Source: Prevotella sp. UBA1395
GTDB lineage: Bacteria > Bacteroidota > Bacteroidia > Bacteroidales > Bacteroidaceae
NCBI GenBank assembly: GCA_002305235.1
Contig: DBQL01000011.1
Span: forward strand, 4,674-15,194
Length of the DNA stretch: 10,521 bases
Direction of reading: 5' to 3'
Position numbers and translations under genes: made by a program. The notes under the pieces are model-generated. The model made no database searches, was not told where the DNA came from, and worked only from the letters and a program-made list of their open reading frames with translations. Every line of letters begins with the position of its first letter. The stretch's first letter is position 1. Below, in pieces: positions 1-8,092 of this stretch.

Positions 1-16
1 CCTCCAAAGAGAACGA

Positions 17-2227
17 CTATTTGCCTTGCAATCCCTCGGCAAAGCCGGCATAAGCGGGCTTGCGAGCGTAATCGAGCGTCCAAAGGCCCACCGGCTCACT
101 CTTGCGCCATCCCGAATCAGACGGGGCATCGGTGATACACCATTGCGTGATGCCGTAGCGCTGGGCTGCGGGAATATTCTCAAAATAAGAACGAACGATG
201 AAACGATAGAACTGTCGCATCTCTTCCAACTGCGCAATCGAGATGTCATCCTTGGTCACCACATTGTTCTCGGCATCGACATAGCCCATATCAAGCTCGG
301 AAACCTTCACCAACTTGCCGGTGGCAGCCATCAGCTTGAACATGTTGACCACACACTCCTCCTGCTTTTTCTGCGCAGCGGGATTCTCATTATAGCTCAC
401 GTGCATCTGCGACCCGATGCCATCGATCTTGGTCACGCCGTCGGCCTCCCAACGCTTGATCCACTCTGCCATTGATTTCATCTTATGGTTGTTGTCCCAT
501 GTAGACTCAAGATTATAGTCGTTGATGAACAGCTTGAGGTCGGCCGCATTGCCACCGTTCTCGGCAAAATGCTTACGGGCCTGTGCCACAGCCGTGCGCA
601 CGTAGTCGAGATCGCCAAGATAATCCTGCCAATAGAAATTGTTGGGAGCTTCTTCGGCAGGTACCGTGCCCCGGGTGGCCGACTGAAGGTCGTAGAATCC
701 ATCGCCATCGACATCGGCGCCGGACAGTGGTTCGTTCACCACATCCCATGACGTGACATACCCGCCGGTGGCCTTCATCATACCACCAATCCAGTTGTCC
801 ATAGCCCATGTGAGGGTATCCTTCTTCTCTTGGGGCGTGAGCGGGATGGTATTGCCCGACTTCACTTCCTCCCACACGATGTCGGCAAAATAATAGGTTA
901 CCGCGTTCTTGCTCACATTCAGGTTGAACGCGATGCTCTTCATGCCGTTGCCCTCTGAGGGAATCGTCGAAACGGCCTCATAGTGCTGCCACTCCGTGGT
1001 GAAACTCGGATTGCCGGGGAGCATCTGCCAGTGCATATATGCTCCCGGTGCACCGTGACACTGCGACTCGGACTCGGCGGCCTCGGAAGCCTTGTACCAA
1101 AAGGAGATGCGATATTTCTCACCGCCGGCCCATGCCTTGTCAGAGGTGATGAAGAACTGTGTGTCCCACGCGTTGGTGGGATTGGCTATGGCTGTGATCT
1201 TGGTGCAGTTCAAACCATCGGGACCCTGACCCTCAAGGATGGGTCCGGGCACATCGCCCTTGCCGTTCTCGCGTACCACAAAATTGGTCATGGGCTGTCC
1301 CGATTCCATCTTACTGTTGGACAATACGTTGGAGTAGAACTCCATAACCGGGGCCTCATAGTGCACGATCTTGATCCACTCGATATCGATCGGACCCTCG
1401 AAGCCTCCGGGCTGCAGCACGAGATTGACTGCCTTGTCGGTGAGTTTGGTAAAGTTGACCACCGATTCCTGCCAGTCTTCCGACACGGCCAGCTTGCCAC
1501 CGGCCTGCTCTCCCGACCCCCAGCCCCAGCCCATGTTGAGCGTGAGCGAGCCGGCCCGGTCTGATTTCACCTTGATGATGGCCGTATAGTCGCCCTCGGG
1601 CAATGCCACGTTGTCGGCAATGAAATACTGATACCAGCTGCCGGGATACTCAGAGTGGAGACAATCGTTGACGATGGTCGGCTCGTAACCCATGACATAA
1701 TAGGGAAACTTGGTCACACCCTTGAAGTCGCCATAATAGTCTTGCTTCTCGATCTTGGCGTTGGGGTCTACCTTGATTTCCCTGTCCTTGATGAGAGAAT
1801 TGAGGTATTTGTTGTTCTGTTGCGAATGCCACGCGAGCGTATGACCGTAGATGGTCATGTTGTTGGCCTTGGCATTGGCCACAAACGATTCCACCGTCCC
1901 GAAGTTCATGGCTCCGTTGTCGGCCACACACGAGGCATACTTCATGGCATTGCCGGCTGTCATCTCGTCGAAATTGGAGTTGGCGAGTCGTGTCACCACC
2001 CCATTGGTATTATAATCCGAGGCCGCAAGGGCCACGCCCAACTTGAAATTGGGATTGGCAGAGCGGTCTACATACGTCTTCAATGCGTCGTAGTCGGCGA
2101 GATATTCCATGCCCGCGATATCCATAGGCTTCTCAAAGGCAAACTGCAACTTGTCATCGTCGACACACGAGGTGGTGACGGTTGCGGCGAGAAGCATCGA
2201 ACCAATTATCTTAACTGAATGTTTCAT
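17..2227 (-). CDS. xyn10C: Surface GH10 endo-1,4-beta-xylanase lipoprotein with tandem CBM4-like insert
   Basis: This enzyme should hydrolyse internal beta-1,4 bonds of xylan at the cell surface with retention of configuration. The protein is 736 aa from the ATG at 2227. The GH10 fold starts with FKLGVALA near residue 62, then FGTVESF and GHTLAWHSQ (residues 128-136). It is then interrupted by roughly 320 residues of two beta-rich CBM4-like modules, and resumes at LTPQEKKD (463) and WDVVNEP, where E499 is the acid/base. SELDM supplies nucleophile E644, and ITQWCITD with a final KPAYAGF closes the barrel. A signal peptide ends at C21 in VTTSC, followed by VDDDK, an acidic stretch typical of Bacteroidetes surface lipoproteins. 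I chose the ATG at 2227 because it places the signal peptide directly at the N-terminus. A TTG at 2299 in the same frame would add 24 non-signal residues and lies in a hairpin. It is the last gene of the operon, 88 bases after the xusE-like gene. The family assignment is very secure. The symbol rests on synteny with P. bryantii. Confidence 0.96.
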   Translation of the reverse strand: MKHSVKIIGSMLLAATVTTSCVDDDKLQFAFEKPMDIAGMEYLADYDALKTYVDRSANPNFKLGVALAASDYNTNGVVTRLANSNFDEMTAGNAMKYASCVADNGAMNFGTVESFVANAKANNMTIYGHTLAWHSQQNNKYLNSLIKDREIKVDPNAKIEKQDYYGDFKGVTKFPYYVMGYEPTIVNDCLHSEYPGSWYQYFIADNVALPEGDYTAIIKVKSDRAGSLTLNMGWGWGSGEQAGGKLAVSEDWQESVVNFTKLTDKAVNLVLQPGGFEGPIDIEWIKIVHYEAPVMEFYSNVLSNSKMESGQPMTNFVVRENGKGDVPGPILEGQGPDGLNCTKITAIANPTNAWDTQFFITSDKAWAGGEKYRISFWYKASEAAESESQCHGAPGAYMHWQMLPGNPSFTTEWQHYEAVSTIPSEGNGMKSIAFNLNVSKNAVTYYFADIVWEEVKSGNTIPLTPQEKKDTLTWAMDNWIGGMMKATGGYVTSWDVVNEPLSGADVDGDGFYDLQSATRGTVPAEEAPNNFYWQDYLGDLDYVRTAVAQARKHFAENGGNAADLKLFINDYNLESTWDNNHKMKSMAEWIKRWEADGVTKIDGIGSQMHVSYNENPAAQKKQEECVVNMFKLMAATGKLVKVSELDMGYVDAENNVVTKDDISIAQLEEMRQFYRFIVRSYFENIPAAQRYGITQWCITDAPSDSGWRKSEPVGLWTLDYARKPAYAGFAEGLQGK
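860..1807 (-). other. Nested carbohydrate-binding insert (two CBM4/9-like modules) inside the GH10 domain
   Basis: Within the xylanase, the GH10 barrel is split after the HTLAWHSQQ strand, and about 320 residues intervene before the helix leading to WDVVNEP. The first module spans roughly residues 161-291 and is rich in tryptophan and tyrosine (SWYQYF, MGWGWGSG, IEWIKIVHYE). The second spans roughly 300-456. It opens with SNSKMESGQ, like the NGxFE start of CBM4/9 domains, and contains FWYKAS, YMHWQML and a closing FADIVWEE strand. The two modules share the jelly-roll pattern but look diverged from each other. Tandem CBM4-like insertion at this site is known from Bacteroidetes GH10 enzymes, where the modules bind xylan. 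Boundaries are estimates from sequence reading. Confidence 0.85.
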
Positions 2228-2282
2228 GTGATTGCTATGATTGTTTGTTTCTGAAACTGTATGACTTGGAAAGCGCCCGTCC

Positions 2283-2298
2283 TGCCCCTTGCGGGGCA
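2283..2298 (-). repeat. Short perfect inverted repeat between xusE-like and xylanase genes
   Basis: TGCCCC and GGGGCA form a perfect 6-bp GC-rich stem around the 4-base loop TTGC. It sits in the 88-base gap, 17 bases after the stop of the xusE-like gene and about 55 bases before the xylanase ATG. In the transcript it is not followed by a U tract, so it does not look like an intrinsic terminator. It could slow 3' decay, mark an RNA processing site or weakly attenuate the last gene. No function can be proved from the sequence. Confidence 0.4.
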
Positions 2299-2315
2299 AA
2301 GACCGAGCGATAATC

Positions 2316-3344
2316 CTACTTCCGTGTCACATTGAACCACTCGGCCTTGACACCGCGGTCGCGGACAACCAAAGTATCCTTGGAGGCGCAAGTGATGCCG
2401 GCATACTTGACAGTATAGTCAAGATAGAGCACGTCGCGGTCTTTGCCGCCCCAACTGTTCTTGTCGCCCTTGACCACATAGCGGCCCGTACCCGATGCCT
2501 CGACATTGGCCGAGTTGGACGATACGGTGCAATTGCCCGACTCGTCAAAGCTGAGCTTGAGGTTGCATTCCACGTTGTTCTTATCGGCATCTTGCGTGGG
2601 ACGTGCCCACTGCACGGTGTTCAGGCCCAAGGTGGAGAACTCGTTGAGCACCACTTCATCTTTCTCTACATAGGCCGCATGGCGCACATCGGTGCGGTTG
2701 ATGGCACCGGAGTATACGTCTCGGCCGCGGCGAAGGTAGTTGGCGTGGTACTTGCTGATGTACTTCACGGCATAGAGCACATAGTCCTTAGGCTGTACGG
2801 CCCAGTCGGTAGAAATGAGGCGGTTGGGTGCCGACACGCCTTCCTGTGGCTTACCCACGAGTATGCTGTCTGCTCCCATTACTCCGGTGATGACCACCGG
2901 GATCACATAGTTGAGCTTGGTGGCCATCGGATCGTTGAAATATTCGTCCGTGAGCTTCACCGTCACCCCACCGATGACCTTGCCCGAGGGTATCACGATG
3001 CGGTTGCTTTCCAACTGATAGTAGTTGGACGGCATGGGTACCACGTCGTCGGTAGTGCCCTTGAACACGAAATCGGTGCACAACGTGTTGTCGATCTTGA
3101 AGTCGATGGCAATGTCATGGTCATTGCTATACACACCGCCCATCGTGGCAATGATCTGAAACTTGTGCTTGTTATCGAGCGAAGTGTCATAGTAATCTTC
3201 ACCAAGGGTGATGGTGCGTATGGGGCTTTGATAAGCAAAGTAGACGGCGGTATGGTCGTAGTTGGGGAACTCCCAGCTGTCGTTTTCGCACGAACTGAAA
3301 AGAAGGCCCGCAAGTGCCGCCATTGCAAATATTGTCTTTCTCAT
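2316..3344 (-). CDS. xusE: DUF1735-type surface glycan-binding lipoprotein (XusE-like)
   Basis: This is a 342-aa predicted outer-surface lipoprotein, not an enzyme by any motif I can see. A short signal peptide ends in LLFSSC with C19 as the lipid cysteine, followed by ENDSWEF, an acidic start that fits surface export. Residues about 27-150 resemble the DUF1735 (BT_3987-like N-terminal) domain, including PNYDHTAVYFAYQ and the adjoining RTITLGED at 43-50. The C-terminal half, about 180-342, is beta-rich and carries GTGRYVVKGDKNSWGGKDRD and a YLDYTV strand, a pattern I associate with C-terminal domains of such proteins but cannot name with certainty. Its place between the second SusD gene and the GH10 gene matches xusE of P. 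bryantii and the surface glycan-binding protein of B. ovatus xylan loci, so xylan binding is the best inference. It starts 37 bases after the upstream stop, and no other methionine competes for the signal peptide. Confidence 0.85.
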   Translation of the reverse strand: MRKTIFAMAALAGLLFSSCENDSWEFPNYDHTAVYFAYQSPIRTITLGEDYYDTSLDNKHKFQIIATMGGVYSNDHDIAIDFKIDNTLCTDFVFKGTTDDVVPMPSNYYQLESNRIVIPSGKVIGGVTVKLTDEYFNDPMATKLNYVIPVVITGVMGADSILVGKPQEGVSAPNRLISTDWAVQPKDYVLYAVKYISKYHANYLRRGRDVYSGAINRTDVRHAAYVEKDEVVLNEFSTLGLNTVQWARPTQDADKNNVECNLKLSFDESGNCTVSSNSANVEASGTGRYVVKGDKNSWGGKDRDVLYLDYTVKYAGITCASKDTLVVRDRGVKAEWFNVTRK

Positions 3345-3381
3345 AATTTCTATGTCTTATTATGTTGATGCTGTGATATCA

Positions 3382-5181
3382 TTACCATCCCGCATTCTGC
3401 ACAAGGGCGTCAAACTTGATGGTCTCGCTGTAAGGAATGGGGCCGAAATACATGTAGTCGGAGTACTGACGCTCCTCTACCGGAACCACCTCGTAATGCG
3501 TGCCGGTGATCTTCATGCCCTTGACGGTCTCATTCAGTTTGCTCAGATCCACCTTCCAGCGCCTGAGGTCCCAGAATCGGAAACCCTCGAAGCAAAGTTC
3601 TATCCGGCGCTCATTGCGAATCAACTCGCGCATCTTGACTTTGTCTGTGGCACATTCCTCAAGGTAAGTATCGTTCGTGCCACCCACTCCGGCACGCCGG
3701 CGTATGGCCTTGATCACGTCGTAGGCCGAATATCCGTTGCTGCCGGTACCCTTGGGACCCCATGCTTCATTGGCCGCCTCGGCATAGCTCAGGAATATCT
3801 CGGTGTAGCGAATCCAAGGCTTGACATGCTTGCCCTGTGTGGCAGCGGTCGGGTCGGCATTCACATCCTCCACCAAGAACTTCTTGAGATAGTATCCCGT
3901 GCGGGTGGACTTGCCGTCAAACTTGTTCATCGCGTTGTTGTCGGTGCCGTCTGCAGCCGTGATGATGGTCTTGCCCTTATAGGTAGACTTGTTGTGAATG
4001 ATGTAGAGGTCCAAGCGCGGGTCTCTCCCGGTATACGGATCCTGCGGGTTGTAACCGCTGTTGGGATCGGTGATGGGCAGTCCGTTGGCCATCGGGAAGG
4101 CATCGACAAGATTCTGCGAGGGATTCACGCGACCGTTTCCGAAGAGCGTCGGCACAAACTGGTCTTGCTCCATAGAGTTGCTTTCGTCTTTGTTGGAACG
4201 CCACAGGAACTCCGGTCGGTTGTAGCCCTGCACGAGATCGGTAAGCCCGCTTTGGTCGGTATACCACACATTGCCTGTCGGGTCGAGCTGTGAGACAGGG
4301 TTAGGACCAAGGTTTTTCAGCACCTCGGCCATGAGATTGGCGGCCTCTTCCCATGTAACGCCCGAACCCGCACTGTATGCCGGACTGGCCGCCAGCAGGG
4401 CGGCTTGGGCGCGAATGGCACGTGCCACCTTGGGGTTCATGCGGTTTTTGGCGTGGTCGCCAAAGACACGGTTGTACTCCTCGAGTGTAGCACCCATCTG
4501 CTTGTATTTCTCCGGCACCTCGGCGGCTGTTTTCAGGTCGCCGTAATCGGCCGGAAGGTCGGCAATACACTGGTCTACATCCTTGTTCAAAAGCTCGAGA
4601 CAGGCCTTGAACGTGTCGCGAGGCTTATTGAAGTCGGAGTTTACGGTCTCAGGTTCGGTAAGGATGGGGATACCGAGCAACTGACCGTCGGCACTCCATC
4701 CGGCATGAGCCATGAGCAGATGCAGCATATAGAGCGCACGCATACCGTAGGCATCGCCCCTGAAACGCATCTTGTAAAGCTCCGAAGCCACCTCGTCTTG
4801 TGCCCAATCCACCTTTTGGCATACATCGATAAACTGGTTGATATACTGCCATGAGGCGCGGAGGTATTGCCATTGGTCTAAGGGGTTGTTGTCTGAACGC
4901 CATGATCCCTCTGCCATCCTACGGTAAGCGTTGGACACATCGTTGGAAACCGCGTCGTCGGTAGCCACGTCATTGAACGACCATCCTATGGCCGACTGGT
5001 TCAACGGATTGCTGATGTAGGCATGACCAAGCAAGCCGGTGGCCCACGTTGGCATGTTTTCCAGCTGCTCGATGGACTTATGGTTCTCTACGGCAGGGCT
5101 GAAAGCATCGTCGCAAGCCGTGAAAGAAGCCATCAGTGGCATTATCATCGTAAGTATTGCTACTTTCTTTATAGTTTTCAT
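3382..5181 (-). CDS. xusD: SusD/RagB-family outer-membrane lipoprotein, second copy (XusD-like)
   Basis: SusD-family proteins form the lid on a SusC barrel and bind oligosaccharides outside the cell. This one is 599 aa, within the normal range. Its signal peptide ends at C23 in SFTAC, followed by DDAFSP. The N-terminal SusD-like part includes the helical stretch with WQYLRASWQYINQFI and the YGMRALYMLHLL helix. The C-terminal SusD/RagB part has RDPRLDLYII, a YTEIFLSYAEAANEA helix, AIRRRAG, the family hallmark ELCFEGFRFWDLRRWK and the ending LVQNAGW. Both Pfam-type halves appear intact. It lies 65 bases after the complete SusC-like gene, its expected partner, and 37 bases before the xusE-like gene. 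The ligand is inferred to be xylo-oligosaccharide from the downstream GH10 gene; I cannot read binding residues directly. Confidence 0.95.
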   Translation of the reverse strand: MKTIKKVAILTMIMPLMASFTACDDAFSPAVENHKSIEQLENMPTWATGLLGHAYISNPLNQSAIGWSFNDVATDDAVSNDVSNAYRRMAEGSWRSDNNPLDQWQYLRASWQYINQFIDVCQKVDWAQDEVASELYKMRFRGDAYGMRALYMLHLLMAHAGWSADGQLLGIPILTEPETVNSDFNKPRDTFKACLELLNKDVDQCIADLPADYGDLKTAAEVPEKYKQMGATLEEYNRVFGDHAKNRMNPKVARAIRAQAALLAASPAYSAGSGVTWEEAANLMAEVLKNLGPNPVSQLDPTGNVWYTDQSGLTDLVQGYNRPEFLWRSNKDESNSMEQDQFVPTLFGNGRVNPSQNLVDAFPMANGLPITDPNSGYNPQDPYTGRDPRLDLYIIHNKSTYKGKTIITAADGTDNNAMNKFDGKSTRTGYYLKKFLVEDVNADPTAATQGKHVKPWIRYTEIFLSYAEAANEAWGPKGTGSNGYSAYDVIKAIRRRAGVGGTNDTYLEECATDKVKMRELIRNERRIELCFEGFRFWDLRRWKVDLSKLNETVKGMKITGTHYEVVPVEERQYSDYMYFGPIPYSETIKFDALVQNAGW

Positions 5182-5216
5182 AATTCCATTATATTAATGT
5201 TATGTTACTGAGCTTT

Positions 5217-5239
5217 CCCCCCGGGTATTGCACGAGGGG
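5217..5239 (-). repeat. GC-rich imperfect inverted repeat in the second susC-susD gap
   Basis: A run of six C (5217-5222) faces GGGG (5236-5239), allowing a 4-bp G-C stem with a loop of about 13 bases that itself starts with GGG. It stands out in an otherwise AT-rich 65-base spacer. The pairing is weak, and the adjacent CCCGGG palindrome offers a competing structure. There is no U tract after it in the transcript, so I do not call a terminator. Confidence 0.2.
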
Positions 5240-5246
5240 CATTCCC

Positions 5247-8072
5247 TTAGAACGTCGCCTTCAATCCGATGGCGTAGAAACGCGTCTGAGGAGCACTTCC
5301 AACGTTCATCTCCAAATACTTGCGCTCCTTGGCAATGGTCAGCAAATTGTCGGCACTGACATACACGTCGAGACCGTGGATAAACGTATTCCTGAGCAAT
5401 TGCTCTGCAAAACTGTAAGTAAGCTGTACTTTTCGCAGGTTGAAACGGCTCGAATTATACATCCAGAAATCAGAGTTCCGATAGTTATTGGCACCGCTCG
5501 TGGTGGTCAGGCGCGGATAGCGGGCTGTCGCTGCCGTCTCGGGTGTCCAACATTCACGTGCGATCTCAGAATACTTGGCAGTGCCCGACATCCAGTAATA
5601 GCTGTTGTTCTTCATGCCATGAGAACCCAAATACAGGTTGCCCATCGTGAAGAATGTGAAGTTTCGCCATTTCAAGGTGAGGTTGATACCGCTGATGAAA
5701 GGCGCATCCCAACGTCCGAGCATCACCCGGTCGTTGTCATCGATCTTGTTATCGCCATTCTGGTCCTTGTAACGAATATCTCCCGGGAGCACCTCGCCAA
5801 AGGTCTGCTTGGGCGCTGCGTCTATTTCTTCCTGAGTTTGGAACAGTCCCATGCTCTCCAATCCCCACAGACCGTTGAGCGGTTGGCCGATGGCGGAGAG
5901 GTATTCGTTGCCGGCTGCGATGCTCTCGTCACGCTTGGAAGCCGTGCTCTTATACCACATTCCGCTCAAACCAAGCGTCATGTCGACCTCGCCAAACTTC
6001 TTGTTCAGGTAAACGCTGAAGTCGAAGCCCGTGCGTTTGTCAACATTGAAGTTGACGTAGGGGATGATCGACGAGGCGGGATAACCCGTCTGCGTGAAAT
6101 AAATGGGATAAAGCGAGCTGGCACGTACAAGTCCGCCATCCATCTTATTGGTGAAGAAGTTGAAGTCGAACGTCACCAACTTGTCGAGAAGTGAACCGCG
6201 AAGCCCTACGGTGAACTCCTTGCGCTTGACAAAAGTCATATCCAAGTTGTCGCCACGCTGGAACTCAGTGGCAGCCAATCCGCCGTTGTCGCCCCAACTA
6301 TACCATCCACCCTGCTGCATCACAGACTTCCAAAGATAGTATCCGTCCTCATTATCCGAGGCCGTAATGTCCAAATCTTGGTTGATAATGCCTGCAGATG
6401 CGGTAAGCATCAGGTCATCAACAAATGAGCTTTGCGTGCGCTTGTCCATGATTCTCCATCCCAATGACAAGGTCGGAGACAACTTCGTGCGCTTGCCTTC
6501 GGGCAACTTGGTGGAATAAGGCATAGCCACACTGAGGTCGGCATAATACTTCTTGTCGAAGTTATAGGCCAGTTGCATGCCCATGTTGACGTTGGTGGTA
6601 CGATGATAATGGTCGTTACGCTGTCTCTGCCACAAATTACCGAGCAACATGGCGAACACATTATGCCTCTCGGCAAAGGTCCGTGCGTAGTCGAACTGTG
6701 CCGAAACATTATAGGTGTACCTGTAAGCCGAGTTGGAAATGTTTTCCGAACCCGTCTTGTAATCCTTGCCATACTGCGTGATTGTGCCAATAACATCCTT
6801 GCCGTTATAATTCACCCATGTGGGAGAATAGGTGGCATATTGGTTGCTGTAGCCCTGATTGTAGGTCGAAGCATAATCAATGCCATAGCGGGCACGGAAC
6901 ATCAGTCCCTCGGTCAGAGACTTGAGGTCGACATCAAACTCCGTGTTGAACTGGAACTGACGGCTCACAAACTTGCTGTCGCCGGCGGCAAAGGCATCAG
7001 CATAAGGATTGGTGGGAGTGGCTTGCGTACCTCCGAAGAAATACTTACCATCCTGCAGGTAGTTGCTGTTCATCACCGTGCTTAACGAAAGCGCGTCCGA
7101 TTCCTCGATGAAACTCAAGGGAATGATGGGCGAAACCAAGTGCGGACGCAGTGTTGCAGCCTGTCCCCACCAGTCGACATTGGCCGAATACTGGTCGTAG
7201 AACGTTACGTTGGCATCGGCTTTTGCCGAGATGATGTCGTTCAACTTCACGTCTACGTTACCCCTGACGAAGAATCGGCTGGTATAATTGTCCTTGGTCT
7301 TCCCCACTTTGAGCAGCGTACTCTCACGGTTATAGCCCAGCGTGGTGTAGTATTTCACCCTCTCGGTACCCCCGGTCACCTCCAAGATTCCCTCCGACCG
7401 GTTGTAAGCCTTGCGCAGATACTCGTCCGAGTACATGTCAAAGTTAGGATAACGATAGGGGTTGATGCCCGAAGCATAGTTATAAATATCGTTTTCGGTA
7501 TAGTTGGGAGACATTCCATCGTTGATCCTCGCTTGGTTATAGAGGCTCATATACTCTCCCGACCCCACATACTTAGGGAAGGATATGGGCGTGTGCAAAC
7601 CGGTATTGAGGCGTGCGGTGATGCTCAAATCTCCAATCTTGCCACGTCTTGTGGTAATCTGTATAACGCCCTTGGCAGCCCTCGGACCGTAAAGAACCAC
7701 GGCCGCGGCACCTTTCAACACGGTGATTTGCTCTATTTCCGAAGGAAGAACATTATTGGCATCGCGCACCATTCCGTCCACGACCACCAGATATTCGGTG
7801 TTTCCCCAGATGTTTCCATTAAATCCACCGACTACATTGTCGACGAATGTCAGGCTGTTACTGCCTACGCTCGCCTTGTCGACCAATGCCGGCATATCGA
7901 TGACAGAGATGCCCCCGAGCATGTCTCGACGGTCCATCGATCGGAATGCAACGTTGACTATACGGCCTGTCGAATCTTCCTGAACCTCTGTTTGGGCTGT
8001 CGTCGGCAAAGCAGACATGACGAGCAGCACCATCGGAAGGCAAGCTTTGTATTTTGATATTATGTTATTCAT
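5247..8072 (-). CDS. xusC: SusC-like TonB-dependent outer-membrane transporter lacking the N-terminal extension (XusC-like)
   Basis: This should be the beta-barrel that imports oligosaccharides with energy from TonB-ExbBD, capped by the SusD protein encoded next. It is 941 aa. The signal peptide ends near A26 (TTA before QT). A TonB-box-like RIVNVAF follows at 37-43, then a plug of about 100 residues with VDGMVRD (98-104), LYGPRAAKGV and ITTRRGK ending at 145, all SusC signatures. The rest is an alternating beta-strand barrel. It includes DQNGDNKIDDNDRVMLG around residues 766-785, which is usual in the family, and ends in GLKATF with the terminal aromatic expected for BAM recognition. It is shorter than most SusC proteins because the usual carboxypeptidase-regulatory-like N-terminal domain is missing. 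The gene starts 20 bases after the first SusD stop. The start is supported by the signal peptide directly following it. Confidence 0.96.
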   Translation of the reverse strand: MNNIISKYKACLPMVLLVMSALPTTAQTEVQEDSTGRIVNVAFRSMDRRDMLGGISVIDMPALVDKASVGSNSLTFVDNVVGGFNGNIWGNTEYLVVVDGMVRDANNVLPSEIEQITVLKGAAAVVLYGPRAAKGVIQITTRRGKIGDLSITARLNTGLHTPISFPKYVGSGEYMSLYNQARINDGMSPNYTENDIYNYASGINPYRYPNFDMYSDEYLRKAYNRSEGILEVTGGTERVKYYTTLGYNRESTLLKVGKTKDNYTSRFFVRGNVDVKLNDIISAKADANVTFYDQYSANVDWWGQAATLRPHLVSPIIPLSFIEESDALSLSTVMNSNYLQDGKYFFGGTQATPTNPYADAFAAGDSKFVSRQFQFNTEFDVDLKSLTEGLMFRARYGIDYASTYNQGYSNQYATYSPTWVNYNGKDVIGTITQYGKDYKTGSENISNSAYRYTYNVSAQFDYARTFAERHNVFAMLLGNLWQRQRNDHYHRTTNVNMGMQLAYNFDKKYYADLSVAMPYSTKLPEGKRTKLSPTLSLGWRIMDKRTQSSFVDDLMLTASAGIINQDLDITASDNEDGYYLWKSVMQQGGWYSWGDNGGLAATEFQRGDNLDMTFVKRKEFTVGLRGSLLDKLVTFDFNFFTNKMDGGLVRASSLYPIYFTQTGYPASSIIPYVNFNVDKRTGFDFSVYLNKKFGEVDMTLGLSGMWYKSTASKRDESIAAGNEYLSAIGQPLNGLWGLESMGLFQTQEEIDAAPKQTFGEVLPGDIRYKDQNGDNKIDDNDRVMLGRWDAPFISGINLTLKWRNFTFFTMGNLYLGSHGMKNNSYYWMSGTAKYSEIARECWTPETAATARYPRLTTTSGANNYRNSDFWMYNSSRFNLRKVQLTYSFAEQLLRNTFIHGLDVYVSADNLLTIAKERKYLEMNVGSAPQTRFYAIGLKATF

Positions 8073-8092
8073 AATCTTATATTATTTCTATG

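Noticed and set aside
689..715. Dockerin domain in the xylanase
   Set aside because: Only one DxDxDGxxD loop is present, inside the GH10 barrel, with no duplicated 22-residue repeat; it is better seen as an isolated calcium-type loop.
2283..2298. Rho-independent terminator before the xylanase
   Set aside because: The stem is GC-rich, but the transcript has no U tract on either side that fits the minus-strand direction, and the gene order argues for co-transcription.
2228..2299. Extended N-terminus of the xylanase from a TTG at 2299
   Set aside because: It would place 24 polar residues before a complete lipoprotein signal peptide and begin in a GC-rich hairpin. The ATG at 2227 gives a normal signal peptide.
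2289..3368. Long plus-strand open frame (359 codons) opposite the XusE-like gene
   Set aside because: It lies antisense to a gene with clear signal peptide and family similarity. The translation is rich in His, Val, Gly and Arg with no domain, as expected for a shadow frame in GC-rich coding DNA.
3262..4293. Long plus-strand open frame (343 codons) opposite the second SusD gene
   Set aside because: Antisense shadow of a well-supported SusD-like gene; no recognisable motif, no convincing start context, and overlap with two real genes.
5202..6194. Plus-strand open frames opposite the second SusC gene (also 7140-8057)
   Set aside because: Both mirror the transporter gene, lack domains or signal peptides, and have shadow-type composition.
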